DNA of 6,110 bases from Thiomonas sp. (lineage in GTDB: Bacteria; Pseudomonadota; Gammaproteobacteria; Burkholderiales; Burkholderiaceae_C): assembly GCA_028706735.1 (NCBI GenBank), contig JAQTVS010000178.1, forward strand, positions 1 through 6,110, in the 5' to 3' direction. Positions 1 through 5,560 of the stretch are shown piece after piece. The notes beneath the pieces were generated by a model. That model saw nothing but the letters and a program-made list of their open reading frames with translations. It did no database searches and was not told the origin of the DNA. A program made the position numbers and the translations under genes. Within the stretch, counting starts at the first letter, position 1; every line of letters starts with the position of its first letter.

Positions 1-603
1 CCCGGTGATGACGGCCACCTCGGCCTCGAAGTCGATGCCCCAGCTCTCCTTGGCCACGATGGGGTCGCAGGGGCCGATGAAGCTGTCGGAGCCGCCCTGG
101 TACATCAGCGGGTCGGTGTAGAAAGTGGCGGGCACTTCGGCCTTGCGCGCCTTGCGCACCAGCTCGACATGGTTGATGTAGGCCGAGCCGTCGGCCCACT
201 GGAAGGCGCGGGGCAGGGGCGAGTGGCAGGCGGCGGCGTCGAAGGGCTGGGCGTTCCGTGCTGTACCGGCTTGCAGGGCCAGCGCTGCGTCCTGCAGCAG
301 CGGGGCGCAGCGCGCCCAGTCGTCGAGCGCGGCCTGCAGGGTCGGGGCGATGTCGGGCACCGGCTGGCACAGGCTCAGGGTGTCGTTGACCACGGCCAGT
401 CGGCCGTCTGGGGCTGAGAGGGTGTGAACAAATCCGCCATGCCCGCTCATCGCACCCAAATCGCCCCACTCGGCGTTGCAAATGCGCGCCGTGCCGACGG
501 GCACGGCTGTGCTTTGCGCCTTGATTGGAACCCTTTGGGCGCGCTGCTCGGCCACGCCGGATTCATTCACACCCTCTGAGGTCTTCAGCGTGGCCAGCCT
601 CAC
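1..603 (-). CDS. Fumarylacetoacetate hydrolase (FAH)-family protein, 3' end outside window, with an in-frame element insertion
   Basis: The first 201 residues are visible; the C-terminus lies beyond base 1. The start is GTG at 603-601, giving V-R-L-A-T-L-K, the usual first strand of FAH-family proteins, with a good Shine-Dalgarno sequence upstream. Typical family segments follow: DIAPTLQAALDDW (about residues 84-96), YINHVELVRKARKAEVP (142-158), YTDPLMYQGGSD (162-173) and GIDFEAEVAVITG (189-201), where E193 and E195 match the acidic metal-binding pair of the superfamily. Members hydrolyse or decarboxylate beta-diketo and related acids, often at the end of aromatic ring degradation; the substrate cannot be told here. 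Residues 10-63 are not FAH sequence. They are encoded by the foldback element at 419-575 plus one copy of its target duplication. Without them the N-terminus reads MRLATLKTSAPDGRLAVV, which is canonical. The gene follows the VOC gene with a 4-base overlap. Confidence 0.9.
   Translation of the reverse strand, partial: MRLATLKTSEGVNESGVAEQRAQRVPIKAQSTAVPVGTARICNAEWGDLGAMSGHGGFVHTLSAPDGRLAVVNDTLSLCQPVPDIAPTLQAALDDWARCAPLLQDAALALQAGTARNAQPFDAAACHSPLPRAFQWADGSAYINHVELVRKARKAEVPATFYTDPLMYQGGSDSFIGPCDPIVAKESWGIDFEAEVAVITG
414..418. repeat. Target site duplication, left copy (CTGAG)
   Basis: This 5-bp direct repeat abuts the left end of the foldback element and is identical to 576-580. Joining the flanks through one copy gives an uninterrupted FAH N-terminus. 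Confidence 0.8.
419..575. mobile_element. 157-bp palindromic miniature element (MITE-like) inserted in frame in the FAH gene
   Basis: The ends are perfect 10-bp inverted repeats (AGGGTGTGAA at 419-428, TTCACACCCT at 566-575). The flanks are direct repeats CTGAG (414-418 and 576-580), the expected footprint of transposition. Similarity between the arms continues inward with mismatches (for example AATCCG and GCACCCAAA/GCGCCCAAA on both arms) to a perfect central hairpin, so almost the whole element folds back on itself. It is too short to encode a transposase, so it would have been mobilised in trans. Element plus duplication is 162 bp, a multiple of three, and the FAH frame stays open through it. 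The parent transposon family was not recognised. Confidence 0.85.
488..507. repeat. Central hairpin of the first foldback element
   Basis: GCCGTGCC and GGCACGGC form a perfect 8-bp stem around a GACG loop. Its centre (497.5) coincides with the element midpoint (497), supporting a single full-length palindromic unit. In the FAH mRNA it would form a stable structure about 100 bases into the coding sequence. Confidence 0.8.
576..580. repeat. Target site duplication, right copy (CTGAG)
   Basis: This copy abuts the right end of the foldback element and matches 414-418. The duplication itself is partly symmetric with the element ends, so the terminal inverted repeat could also be drawn as 12 bp (417-428 with 566-577). 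Confidence 0.8.
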
Positions 604-1145
604 TGGAACATCTCCTTGTAGCGGCCGTCATGCATCCAGGCGGCGTGCTTGGGGGCCTTGCGGGTCTGGCCCCATTCTTCGAGCATGTCCCATTTCACGG
701 CGTCGAGCGCGGCCAGCATCTTGGGGCTGGCGGTGTTGCACGCCAGCTCCAGACGGTGGCCGTTGGGGTCGAAGAAGTAGATGGACTGGAACAGCGCGTG
801 GTCGGTTGGGCCGAGCACGTCGATGCCAGCGTCCTGCAGGCGCTGCCTGGCGGCGAGGAGTTCGTCCATGGAGCCGACCTCCAGCGCGAGGTGCTGGGTC
901 CAGACGGGGGTGTTGGGGTCGCGCCCCATGTCGGGCTGGGTAGGCAGCTCGAAGAAGGCCAGGATATTGCCCTGGCCCGCATCGAGAAAGATGTGCATGT
1001 AGGGATCGGCCTCGCCCGTGGAGGGCACGGTGTCTTCGGCGATGCACAGCACCAGTTTCATGTCCAGATGCTGCTCGTACCAGCGTGCGGTCTGCAGCGC
1101 GTCCTTGCAGCGGTAGGCAACATGATGGATCTTTTGGACCAGCAT
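600..1145 (-). CDS. VOC (glyoxalase/bleomycin resistance/dioxygenase fold) protein
   Basis: This 181-residue protein starts IHHVAYRCKDALQTARWYEQ after a short lead and shows two beta-alpha-beta-beta-beta VOC modules (about residues 4-68 and 82-136). Probable metal ligands by position are H8, E66 (AFFEL), H85 (QHLALEV) and E133 (GHRLELAC), with the family-typical FFDPNGHRLEL near the end of the second module. VOC proteins include lyases, isomerases, dioxygenases and binding proteins, so the reaction is open. Its stop overlaps the GTG start of the FAH gene, and pairing with FAH suggests a role in degrading a ring-derived or keto acid. ATG at 1145 is chosen because AGGAGA lies 6 bases before it and the domain begins right after. 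The frame stays open up to 1268, but that extension runs into the second foldback element. Confidence 0.88.
   Translation of the reverse strand: MLVQKIHHVAYRCKDALQTARWYEQHLDMKLVLCIAEDTVPSTGEADPYMHIFLDAGQGNILAFFELPTQPDMGRDPNTPVWTQHLALEVGSMDELLAARQRLQDAGIDVLGPTDHALFQSIYFFDPNGHRLELACNTASPKMLAALDAVKWDMLEEWGQTRKAPKHAAWMHDGRYKEMFQ
611..617 (-). promoter_or_regulatory. Ribosome binding site of the FAH gene
   Basis: AAGGAGA on the minus strand lies 7 bases before the GTG at 603. It sits inside the last codons of the VOC gene and supports GTG as the real start, and hence the location of the element insertion within the coding region. Confidence 0.75.
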
Positions 1146-1151
1146 GATGAG

Positions 1152-1157
1152 TCTCCT
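1152..1157 (-). promoter_or_regulatory. Ribosome binding site of the VOC gene
   Basis: AGGAGA on the minus strand, 6 bases before ATG 1145. It decides against the longer frame starting at 1268. Confidence 0.7.
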
Positions 1158-1172
1158 GTTTTGTAATTCTCG

Positions 1173-1334
1173 GAGTCTGTCGGACTTGGGTCGCGTAGAG
1201 CGAAAAAAGGGTGTGGGGATGGCCTGTGGCGGCGGATTTGCCGCCTCATAGCCCGAGCTATGGGGCAAAAAGCCGCTGCCGCAGGACGCCGCACAGCCTT
1301 TTTGCAGCCCGCGATTCCCAAGTCCGACAGGCTC
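1173..1334. mobile_element. Second palindromic miniature element (~162 bp) filling the divergent intergenic region
   Basis: The outer inverted repeats are 18 bp with one mismatch (1173-1190, GAGTCTGTCGGACTTGGG; 1317-1334, complement GAGCCTGTCGGACTTGGG). Inner arms remain similar (TCGCG, runs of A near 1203 against runs of T near 1299, and GTGGCGGCGG against GCGGCAGCGG) and meet at a central hairpin CATAGC-CCGA-GCTATG (1247-1262), at the midpoint. A sub-hairpin GGCGGC/GCCGCC lies at 1228-1245. The flanks are CTCG (1169-1172) and CTAG (1335-1338), possibly a decayed 4-bp target duplication. There is no room for a transposase. Ends and interior differ from the element at 419-575, so it is a different family. 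It lies 27 bases from the VOC start and 23 from the chrB-like start, so it must contain or displace promoter sequence of both operons. Confidence 0.75.
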
Positions 1335-1346
1335 CTAGACATCCGC

Positions 1347-1353
1347 AGGAGGT
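1347..1353 (+). promoter_or_regulatory. Ribosome binding site of the ChrB-type gene
   Basis: AGGAGGT, a near-perfect Shine-Dalgarno sequence, 4 bases before ATG 1358. It supports that start over an in-frame ATG at 1211, which would read through the second foldback element. Confidence 0.8.
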
Positions 1354-1357
1354 CACC

Positions 1358-1801
1358 ATGCACTGGGTCACCCGTGAACACCCCAAGATCGATCGCATCG
1401 CCTGTCCCTGGCTGGTGGCGCGGTTCATCGACTCCGCCCCCGAATTCATCTACGTGCCCGCCGCCGAGGTGATGGCCGTGGCACAGCGTACGGGAGCGAC
1501 CCCCTTCGACGTGCCCGGTGTGGAACTGGGTCATCATGGCGCGCTGTGCAGTTTCGACGCGTTCCTCGCCAAGTACATGCTGACCCAGCCCGCGCTGCAC
1601 AAGCTGGCGCTCATCGTGCGCGCGGCCGATTGTGGTCATCCCGAGCAGGCGCCAGAAGCCGCCGGGCTGCTGGCGATATCGCGCGGCCTGTCGCTCAACT
1701 TCAGCGACGACCACGTCATGCTGGCGCACGGCATGGTGCTCTACGACGCGCTTTACGCCTGGTGCGACGGCGCGAGCTTTGCGCCGCGCGCCCCGGGTTG
1801 A
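1358..1801 (+). CDS. Standalone ChrB C-terminal-type chromate resistance protein
   Basis: At 147 residues it matches the C-terminal chromate resistance domain of ChrB, with HWVTREHPKIDRIACPWLVA at the very N-terminus, FDVPGVELGHHG (about 50-61), CSFDAF (64-69) and SDDHVMLAHGMVLYDALYAW (116-135). Full ChrB proteins are roughly twice this length, with an N-terminal part tied to chromate-responsive regulation; that half is absent here. The strong ribosome binding site and the element directly upstream show the short form is the expressed product, not a misplaced start. Conserved His, Cys and Asp residues suggest metal or oxyanion binding, which is inference. It opens a plus-strand operon and is followed 3 bases later by an MFS gene. 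Short ChrB-like proteins are known near chrA in other bacteria, and chrA lies 3.8 kb downstream here. Confidence 0.85.
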   Translation: MHWVTREHPKIDRIACPWLVARFIDSAPEFIYVPAAEVMAVAQRTGATPFDVPGVELGHHGALCSFDAFLAKYMLTQPALHKLALIVRAADCGHPEQAPEAAGLLAISRGLSLNFSDDHVMLAHGMVLYDALYAWCDGASFAPRAPG

Positions 1802-1804
1802 GGG

Positions 1805-3016
1805 ATGACGCTGCGCCTGTTGCCCCTTGGCGCCGCGCCGCAGGCTCGCTTGCTGTTGCTCGGCCGCGCCCTGCGTGCCTTGGTGGACGGCTATGTCGCC
1901 GTGCTGTTGCCCGTGTATCTGCTGGCACTGGGGCAATCCAGCTGGCAGGTCGGCCTGCTCAGCACCGCGACCTTGCTGGGCTCGGCGCTGGCGACGCTGG
2001 CCGTGGGTGCGTGGGGGCACCGCGTCGATTCGCGTCGCCTGTTGCTCGCCGCGGCGCTGCTCATGGCGGTTACCGGGCTGGCTTTCGCCGGCTTGTCCGC
2101 GTTCTGGCCGCTGCTGCTGGTGGCCTTCGTCGGCACACTCAACCCCAGCTCGGGCGATGTCAGTGTGTTCCTGCCACTGGAGCACGCACGCCTGGCACAC
2201 GCTGCACAAGGCGAGGCGCGCACCGTGCTGTTTGCGCGCTACAGCGTAGCCGGCGCCTTGTTCGCGGCATTCGGTGCGCTGGCCGCAGCCCTGCCAGACT
2301 GGCTCGCGCTGCATGTCGGCGTCGACCTGCTCGCGGCGCTGCGCGGCATGTTCGTGCTGTATGCAGCGGTGGGCTTCGCAGTGTGGCTGCTGTACCGGAA
2401 GCTACCCCAAGCGCATGAAATGGCACAACCGCCGCCGGCGCCGCTCGGCCCGTCGCGCCGCACCGTGGTCAAGCTCGCCGCGCTGTTTTCCATCGACGCC
2501 TTCGCCGGCGGCCTGGTGGTCAACACGCTGCTGGCGCTGTGGCTGTTCCAGCGCTTTGACTTGCCGGCGGGTGTGGTGGGATTGTTCTTTTTCTGCGCCG
2601 GGCTGCTGGCCACGGCCTCGCTGCTGGCCGCACCGCATGTGGCGCGGCGCATCGGCCTGCTCAACACCATGGTGTTCACCCACATTCCCTCCAGCCTCTT
2701 CCTCATGCTGGCGGCGCTCGCCCCGAGTGCGCCTCTGGCGCTGGGTCTGCTGCTGGCGCGTGCCGCGCTGTCGCAAATGGACGTGCCCACGCGCAACGCC
2801 TATGTCATGGCGGCGGTGACGCCGTCCGAGCGCACCGCCGCCGCCAGCTTCACCGCCGTGCCGCGCAGTCTGGCCGCCGCACTTGGCCCGACCCTCGCCG
2901 GCGCCGTGCTCGGCGCGGGCTGGCTGCCCCTGCCGCTGCTGGCCTGCGGCGCGCTCAAGATCGGCTACGACCTGGCGCTGCTGGCGACGTTTCGCCGCGT
3001 GCGCCTGCCGGATTGA
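1805..3016 (+). CDS. MFS transporter, first of two in the cluster
   Basis: This 403-residue protein is strongly hydrophobic, with about 12 membrane spans by eye and a hydrophilic central loop near residues 200-220 (rich in Pro, Gln and basic residues) between two six-span halves. A variant of the MFS loop 2-3 motif, GAWGHRVDSRR, is at 68-78. NPSSGDVSVFLPLE at 113-126 is distinctive and seems characteristic of a subgroup, but the substrate is unknown. ATG 1805 lies 3 bases after the ChrB-type stop, with GAGG overlapping that stop, so the two are very likely co-transcribed and coupled. Its place between ChrB-type and regulator genes suggests export of a toxic anion or a product of chromate handling; that is inference from position only. 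It is not closely similar to the second MFS protein. Confidence 0.85.
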   Translation: MTLRLLPLGAAPQARLLLLGRALRALVDGYVAVLLPVYLLALGQSSWQVGLLSTATLLGSALATLAVGAWGHRVDSRRLLLAAALLMAVTGLAFAGLSAFWPLLLVAFVGTLNPSSGDVSVFLPLEHARLAHAAQGEARTVLFARYSVAGALFAAFGALAAALPDWLALHVGVDLLAALRGMFVLYAAVGFAVWLLYRKLPQAHEMAQPPPAPLGPSRRTVVKLAALFSIDAFAGGLVVNTLLALWLFQRFDLPAGVVGLFFFCAGLLATASLLAAPHVARRIGLLNTMVFTHIPSSLFLMLAALAPSAPLALGLLLARAALSQMDVPTRNAYVMAAVTPSERTAAASFTAVPRSLAAALGPTLAGAVLGAGWLPLPLLACGALKIGYDLALLATFRRVRLPD

Positions 3017-3114
3017 CGGCACGGCAAGCGCCGCAGATGGTGGCGATCCAAGGCCGACGCGGGACGGCTGTCCTGCCCCCATGACGCGGGCGTGGCGAGG
3101 CCGGGTTTGTCCCG

Positions 3115-3142
3115 ATTCGTTTATTCGCACATTCGTTAGACT
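3115..3142 (+). promoter_or_regulatory. Putative promoter/operator with three ATTCG repeats before the ArsR-rhodanese gene
   Basis: ATTCG occurs at 3115, 3123 and 3131, exactly 8 bp apart, in an AT-richer patch of the otherwise GC-rich 133-bp gap 3017-3149. A possible -10 box TAGACT (3137-3142) ends 7 bases before ATG 3150, and no Shine-Dalgarno sequence is present, so the transcript may be leaderless. The repeats would then cover the -35 to -10 region, where a repressor would block transcription. The likely binder is the ArsR-type protein encoded directly downstream. No good -35 box was found. The rest of the gap shows only weak hairpins and no clear terminator. Confidence 0.4.
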
Positions 3143-3149
3143 GTTTTCC

Positions 3150-3821
3150 ATGAAAAGCCGTGAACTCAAAGACCACCTCTACGAGCAGGTCGCCCGCATC
3201 GGGCGCGCCGTCTCCAGCCCCAAGCGCCTGGAGTTGCTGGAACTGCTGGCGCAGGGCGAAAAGCCAGTGGAGGCGCTGGCGCGCGAGGCCGCCATCGACA
3301 TCAAGCTCGCCAGCGCGCATCTGCGCGTACTCAAGGGCGCGCAACTGGTGCAGGTGCGCCAAGATGGCAAGAGCCGCATCTACCGCGTCAGCGGCGCCGA
3401 CGTGGCAGCGCTGTGGGTGGCGCTGCGCAGCGTCGCCGAGGCGCATGTGGCCGATCTGCAGGTGGTGATGCAGCGGTTGTTCTCCGGCCCCGAGCGTCTC
3501 ACCCTGGAGAGCAGCCGCACCTTGCTGGACAAGGTGCGCAGCGGCGAGGCGGTGCTGATCGACGTGCGCCCCGAGGCCGAATATCGCACCGCCCACCTGC
3601 CCGAGGCGCGTTCGCTGCCGCTGCCCGAGCTGGAGCTGCGCTTGCGCGAACTGCCGCGCGACAAGGACATCGTCGCCTATTGCCGCGGGCCGTTCTGCGT
3701 GATGTCAGACGCCGCGGTGAAGCTGCTGGTGCGGCGCGGACTGCGCGCCAGCAAGATCGCCGAGGGCGTGGCCGAATGGCAGGCCGCCGGGCTGCCGCTG
3801 GAGCAGGACGTCGCGCCCTGA
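3150..3821 (+). CDS. ArsR-type HTH regulator fused to a rhodanese domain
   Basis: The protein has 223 residues. Residues about 10-95 form an ArsR winged helix: SSPKRLELLELLAQGEKPVE, then the recognition region IDIKLASAHLRVLKGAQLV and the wing VRQDGKSRIYRVS. Residues about 120-218 form a rhodanese domain with IDVRPEAEYRTAHLPEA (137-153), the active loop YCRGPFCV with catalytic C178 and a second Cys at C183, and the terminal EGVAEWQAAGLPLE. Such fusions are a known type and are thought to link DNA binding to a sulfur signal, such as persulfide on the catalytic Cys. No separate ArsR metal-binding Cys pair is visible in the HTH half, whose wing and helices lack Cys. ATG 3150 is chosen because the HTH domain begins there and the upstream open frame covers the promoter. 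It is likely autoregulatory and could control the following MFS gene, which starts 5 bases after its stop. Confidence 0.88.
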   Translation: MKSRELKDHLYEQVARIGRAVSSPKRLELLELLAQGEKPVEALAREAAIDIKLASAHLRVLKGAQLVQVRQDGKSRIYRVSGADVAALWVALRSVAEAHVADLQVVMQRLFSGPERLTLESSRTLLDKVRSGEAVLIDVRPEAEYRTAHLPEARSLPLPELELRLRELPRDKDIVAYCRGPFCVMSDAAVKLLVRRGLRASKIAEGVAEWQAAGLPLEQDVAP

Positions 3822-3826
3822 CGCCG

Positions 3827-5194
3827 ATGCGCCGCGCGTTGACACCGCCGCCAGCAAGTGGCTCTGGCACCGCCGATCTCAACCCGTGCGCCCCGCCCGA
3901 GCCGTATCTGCAGGGCATCCGCATCAACCTGCACCAGTTCATCTGGCAGGCGGTCCAAGTGGGCTTTGTCGGCATGGTCATCGGCATGGAGCGCAATGTG
4001 CTGCCGGTGGTGGCCGGGCAGGACTTCGGCGTCCCCAAGTCATCCTTCCTCTACCTGATGACCTTCGTCATCTCGTTCGGGCTGGTGAAGGGAATGCTCA
4101 ATTTCGTCGCCGGGCGCCTGTCCGAGCGCATCGGGCGCAAGCCGGTGCTGGTGATGGGCTGGCTGGCGGCCATCCCCATCCCGCTGCTGATCTATTTCGC
4201 ACCCAACTGGTGGTGGGTGGTGGTGGCCAATCTGTTCCTCGGTGTGAACCAGGGTTTCGCCTGGAGCATGACCGTGACCAGCAAGGTGGACATCACCCAC
4301 GCCGAGCAACGGGGACTTGCCACCGGCATCAACGAGTTCGCGGGCTATGCCGCAGTGGGGCTGGCGGGCATCGTCACCGGCTACCTCGCCTCGCTCTATG
4401 GCCCGCGCCCCGCCCTGCTGGGCTTCGCCCTGCTGGTGATTTCCGCAGGACTCGGAACCGCGCTGCTGTTCGTACACGAAACCCTGCCCTGGGCGCGCGC
4501 CGAGAGCAAACGTCATGCCGACGGCAAGCACCAGGGCTTGAAGCCGAAGTTCGCCGAAGGGCTGCCCGCGCATCCGTCCTCATTGCAGGTGTTCGCCTTC
4601 GTCTCCTTTCGCCACCCCACGTTTTCTGCGCTGTGTCAGGCCGGGGTGGCGAACAAGGTGGCCGACACCCTGCTGTGGGTGCTGTTTCCGCTGTACCTGC
4701 ACGGCCACGGCCTGAGCGTGGTGGACATCGGCTGGGTCACGGGGGTCTATGGCCTGACGTGGGGCGCCTCGCAATTGTGGACCGGGCCGCTGTCGGACCG
4801 CATCGGCCGCAAGCCCACCATCGTCGCCGGGCTGTGGCTGCTGGCGCTGGGCGTGGCGTCAGTCACCCTGGTGACGGGGACGGCCGCCTGGCTGGCTGCC
4901 GCCGTGGTGATGGGCGTGGGCATGGCGCTGCTCTATCCCAACCTCATCGCCGCCGTGGCCGACATGTCCCACCCGAACTGGCGCAGTTCCTCGCTGGGCA
5001 CCTACCGCTACTGGCGCGACACCGGCTACGCCCTGGGCGCGCTGGTGCTGGGCGGCATCGCCCAGGCCGCCGGGCTGATCGCCCCGGCGTTCTGGTTCAC
5101 CGCCGCGCTGCTGCTGGCGTCAAGCCTGTGGGTGCTGCTGCGCGCCGGGGAAACCCATCCGCGGCTCACTTCACCGTCACCGTCCCGGTCATGA
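3827..5194 (+). CDS. MFS transporter, second of two in the cluster
   Basis: This 455-residue protein has about 12 membrane spans and an MFS loop motif in both halves: GRLSERIGRKP (96-106) and GPLSDRIGRKP (320-330). A soluble central loop (about 222-250) contains ESKRHADGKHQGLKPKF. The N-terminal 30 residues are hydrophilic and proline-rich before the first span. Other recognisable stretches are VIGMERNVLPVVAGQDFGVP and NEFAGYAAVGLAGIVTGYLA. The substrate is unknown. ATG 3827 is 5 bases after the regulator stop and has no clear Shine-Dalgarno sequence, so translation is probably coupled to the regulator, making a regulator-transporter pair. A later start is unlikely, since no ATG precedes the first span. 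The last 29 bases overlap the end of the minus-strand copper protein gene. Confidence 0.85.
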   Translation: MRRALTPPPASGSGTADLNPCAPPEPYLQGIRINLHQFIWQAVQVGFVGMVIGMERNVLPVVAGQDFGVPKSSFLYLMTFVISFGLVKGMLNFVAGRLSERIGRKPVLVMGWLAAIPIPLLIYFAPNWWWVVVANLFLGVNQGFAWSMTVTSKVDITHAEQRGLATGINEFAGYAAVGLAGIVTGYLASLYGPRPALLGFALLVISAGLGTALLFVHETLPWARAESKRHADGKHQGLKPKFAEGLPAHPSSLQVFAFVSFRHPTFSALCQAGVANKVADTLLWVLFPLYLHGHGLSVVDIGWVTGVYGLTWGASQLWTGPLSDRIGRKPTIVAGLWLLALGVASVTLVTGTAAWLAAAVVMGVGMALLYPNLIAAVADMSHPNWRSSSLGTYRYWRDTGYALGALVLGGIAQAAGLIAPAFWFTAALLLASSLWVLLRAGETHPRLTSPSPSRS

Positions 5195-5477
5195 AGGTGT
5201 GCACCGCGCAGTGGTAGGGGAAGCTGCCGGGCTTGTCGAAGGTGTGGCTGAACGATTTACCTGGGGCCAGCACGCCTGAGTCCCACAGCTTGGTGTCGCT
5301 CGTGGTGGTGTGACCGAAGGCATCGTCGTTGGTCCAGGTCACGGTGGTTGCCGGTGCGACTGTCACCTTGTCTGGATGAAAGTTCATGCCCTTGATCTGA
5401 ATCTGCACCGTGGCAGCCAAAGCGCACACAGGCAAGAGCAGCAGGGGCAGGATGGCGAGGCGGGCGGGCAGGCGCAT
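5166..5477 (-). CDS. Secreted amicyanin-like type I copper protein (cupredoxin)
   Basis: This 103-residue precursor has a signal peptide (MRLPARLAILPLLLLPVCALA, likely cleaved after A21), leaving about 82 residues of a small cupredoxin in the periplasm. Type I copper ligands are visible: H56 (DDAFGHTTTS), C90, H93 and M96 in YHCAVHTFMTG. The C-x2-H-x2-M spacing is that of amicyanin rather than plastocyanin. IKGMNFHPDKVTV and VTWTNDD are typical early strands. The role should be one-electron transfer or copper binding, with an unknown partner; no amine dehydrogenase gene is in view. ATG 5477 is chosen for its ribosome binding site and because the signal peptide starts there; an upstream ATG at 5498 is poorer. 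It diverges from chrA and converges on the second MFS gene with a 29-base overlap at 5166-5194. Confidence 0.9.
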   Translation of the reverse strand: MRLPARLAILPLLLLPVCALAATVQIQIKGMNFHPDKVTVAPATTVTWTNDDAFGHTTTSDTKLWDSGVLAPGKSFSHTFDKPGSFPYHCAVHTFMTGTVTVK

Positions 5478-5560
5478 GATGAATCTCCGTATGGGCATCC
5501 TGCATGCATAGAATTCGCCGCACCAAACGCACACCTCGCTAACCCTGATCACCCCGCCTG
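5478..5560. promoter_or_regulatory. Divergent intergenic region between the amicyanin-like gene and chrA
   Basis: These 83 bases must hold the control region of the minus-strand copper gene and any local chrA promoter. Visible are a palindrome TGCATGCA (5501-5508), an AT-richer patch around 5508-5517 that includes GAATTC and a single ATTCG (5513-5517, the pentamer repeated upstream of the regulator), and TAACCC at 5540-5545 as a weak -10 candidate for chrA. No confident promoter boxes were found. Confidence 0.35.
5484..5488 (-). promoter_or_regulatory. Ribosome binding site of the amicyanin-like gene
   Basis: GGAGA on the minus strand, 6 bases before ATG 5477. It favours this start over the in-frame ATG at 5498. 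Confidence 0.65.

Noticed and set aside
414..580. FAH gene as a pseudogene broken by the insertion
   Set aside because: The insertion is 162 bp with no stop, the start and ribosome binding site are intact, and family motifs continue uninterrupted to the window edge.
476..1166. Plus-strand frames opposite the FAH and VOC genes
   Set aside because: The minus strand encodes conserved family sequences throughout; the plus translations show no domain.
1146..1268. N-terminal extension of the VOC protein to ATG 1268
   Set aside because: It would encode part of the foldback element, and AGGAGA lies directly before ATG 1145, where the VOC domain begins.
1211..1357. N-terminal extension of the ChrB-type protein to ATG 1211
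   Set aside because: The extension is element sequence without ChrB similarity, and AGGAGGT lies 4 bases before ATG 1358.
1058..2314. Long minus-strand open frame (418 codons) across the ChrB-type and MFS genes
   Set aside because: It is rich in Gln, Arg and His with no domain, and lies antisense to two recognisable genes. Such frames are common opposite GC-rich coding DNA.
3115..3135. Three ATTCG repeats as a CRISPR or satellite array
   Set aside because: The units are only 5 bp at an 8-bp period with three copies, which fits an operator better than an array.
3017..3149. Intrinsic terminator after the first MFS gene
   Set aside because: Only short stems such as GGAC/GTCC are present and no T run follows them.
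3886..5217. Plus-strand open frame (443 codons) overlapping the second MFS gene in another frame
   Set aside because: The translation is low-complexity Arg/Gly/Ala/His, whereas the other frame encodes a clear MFS protein with both loop motifs.
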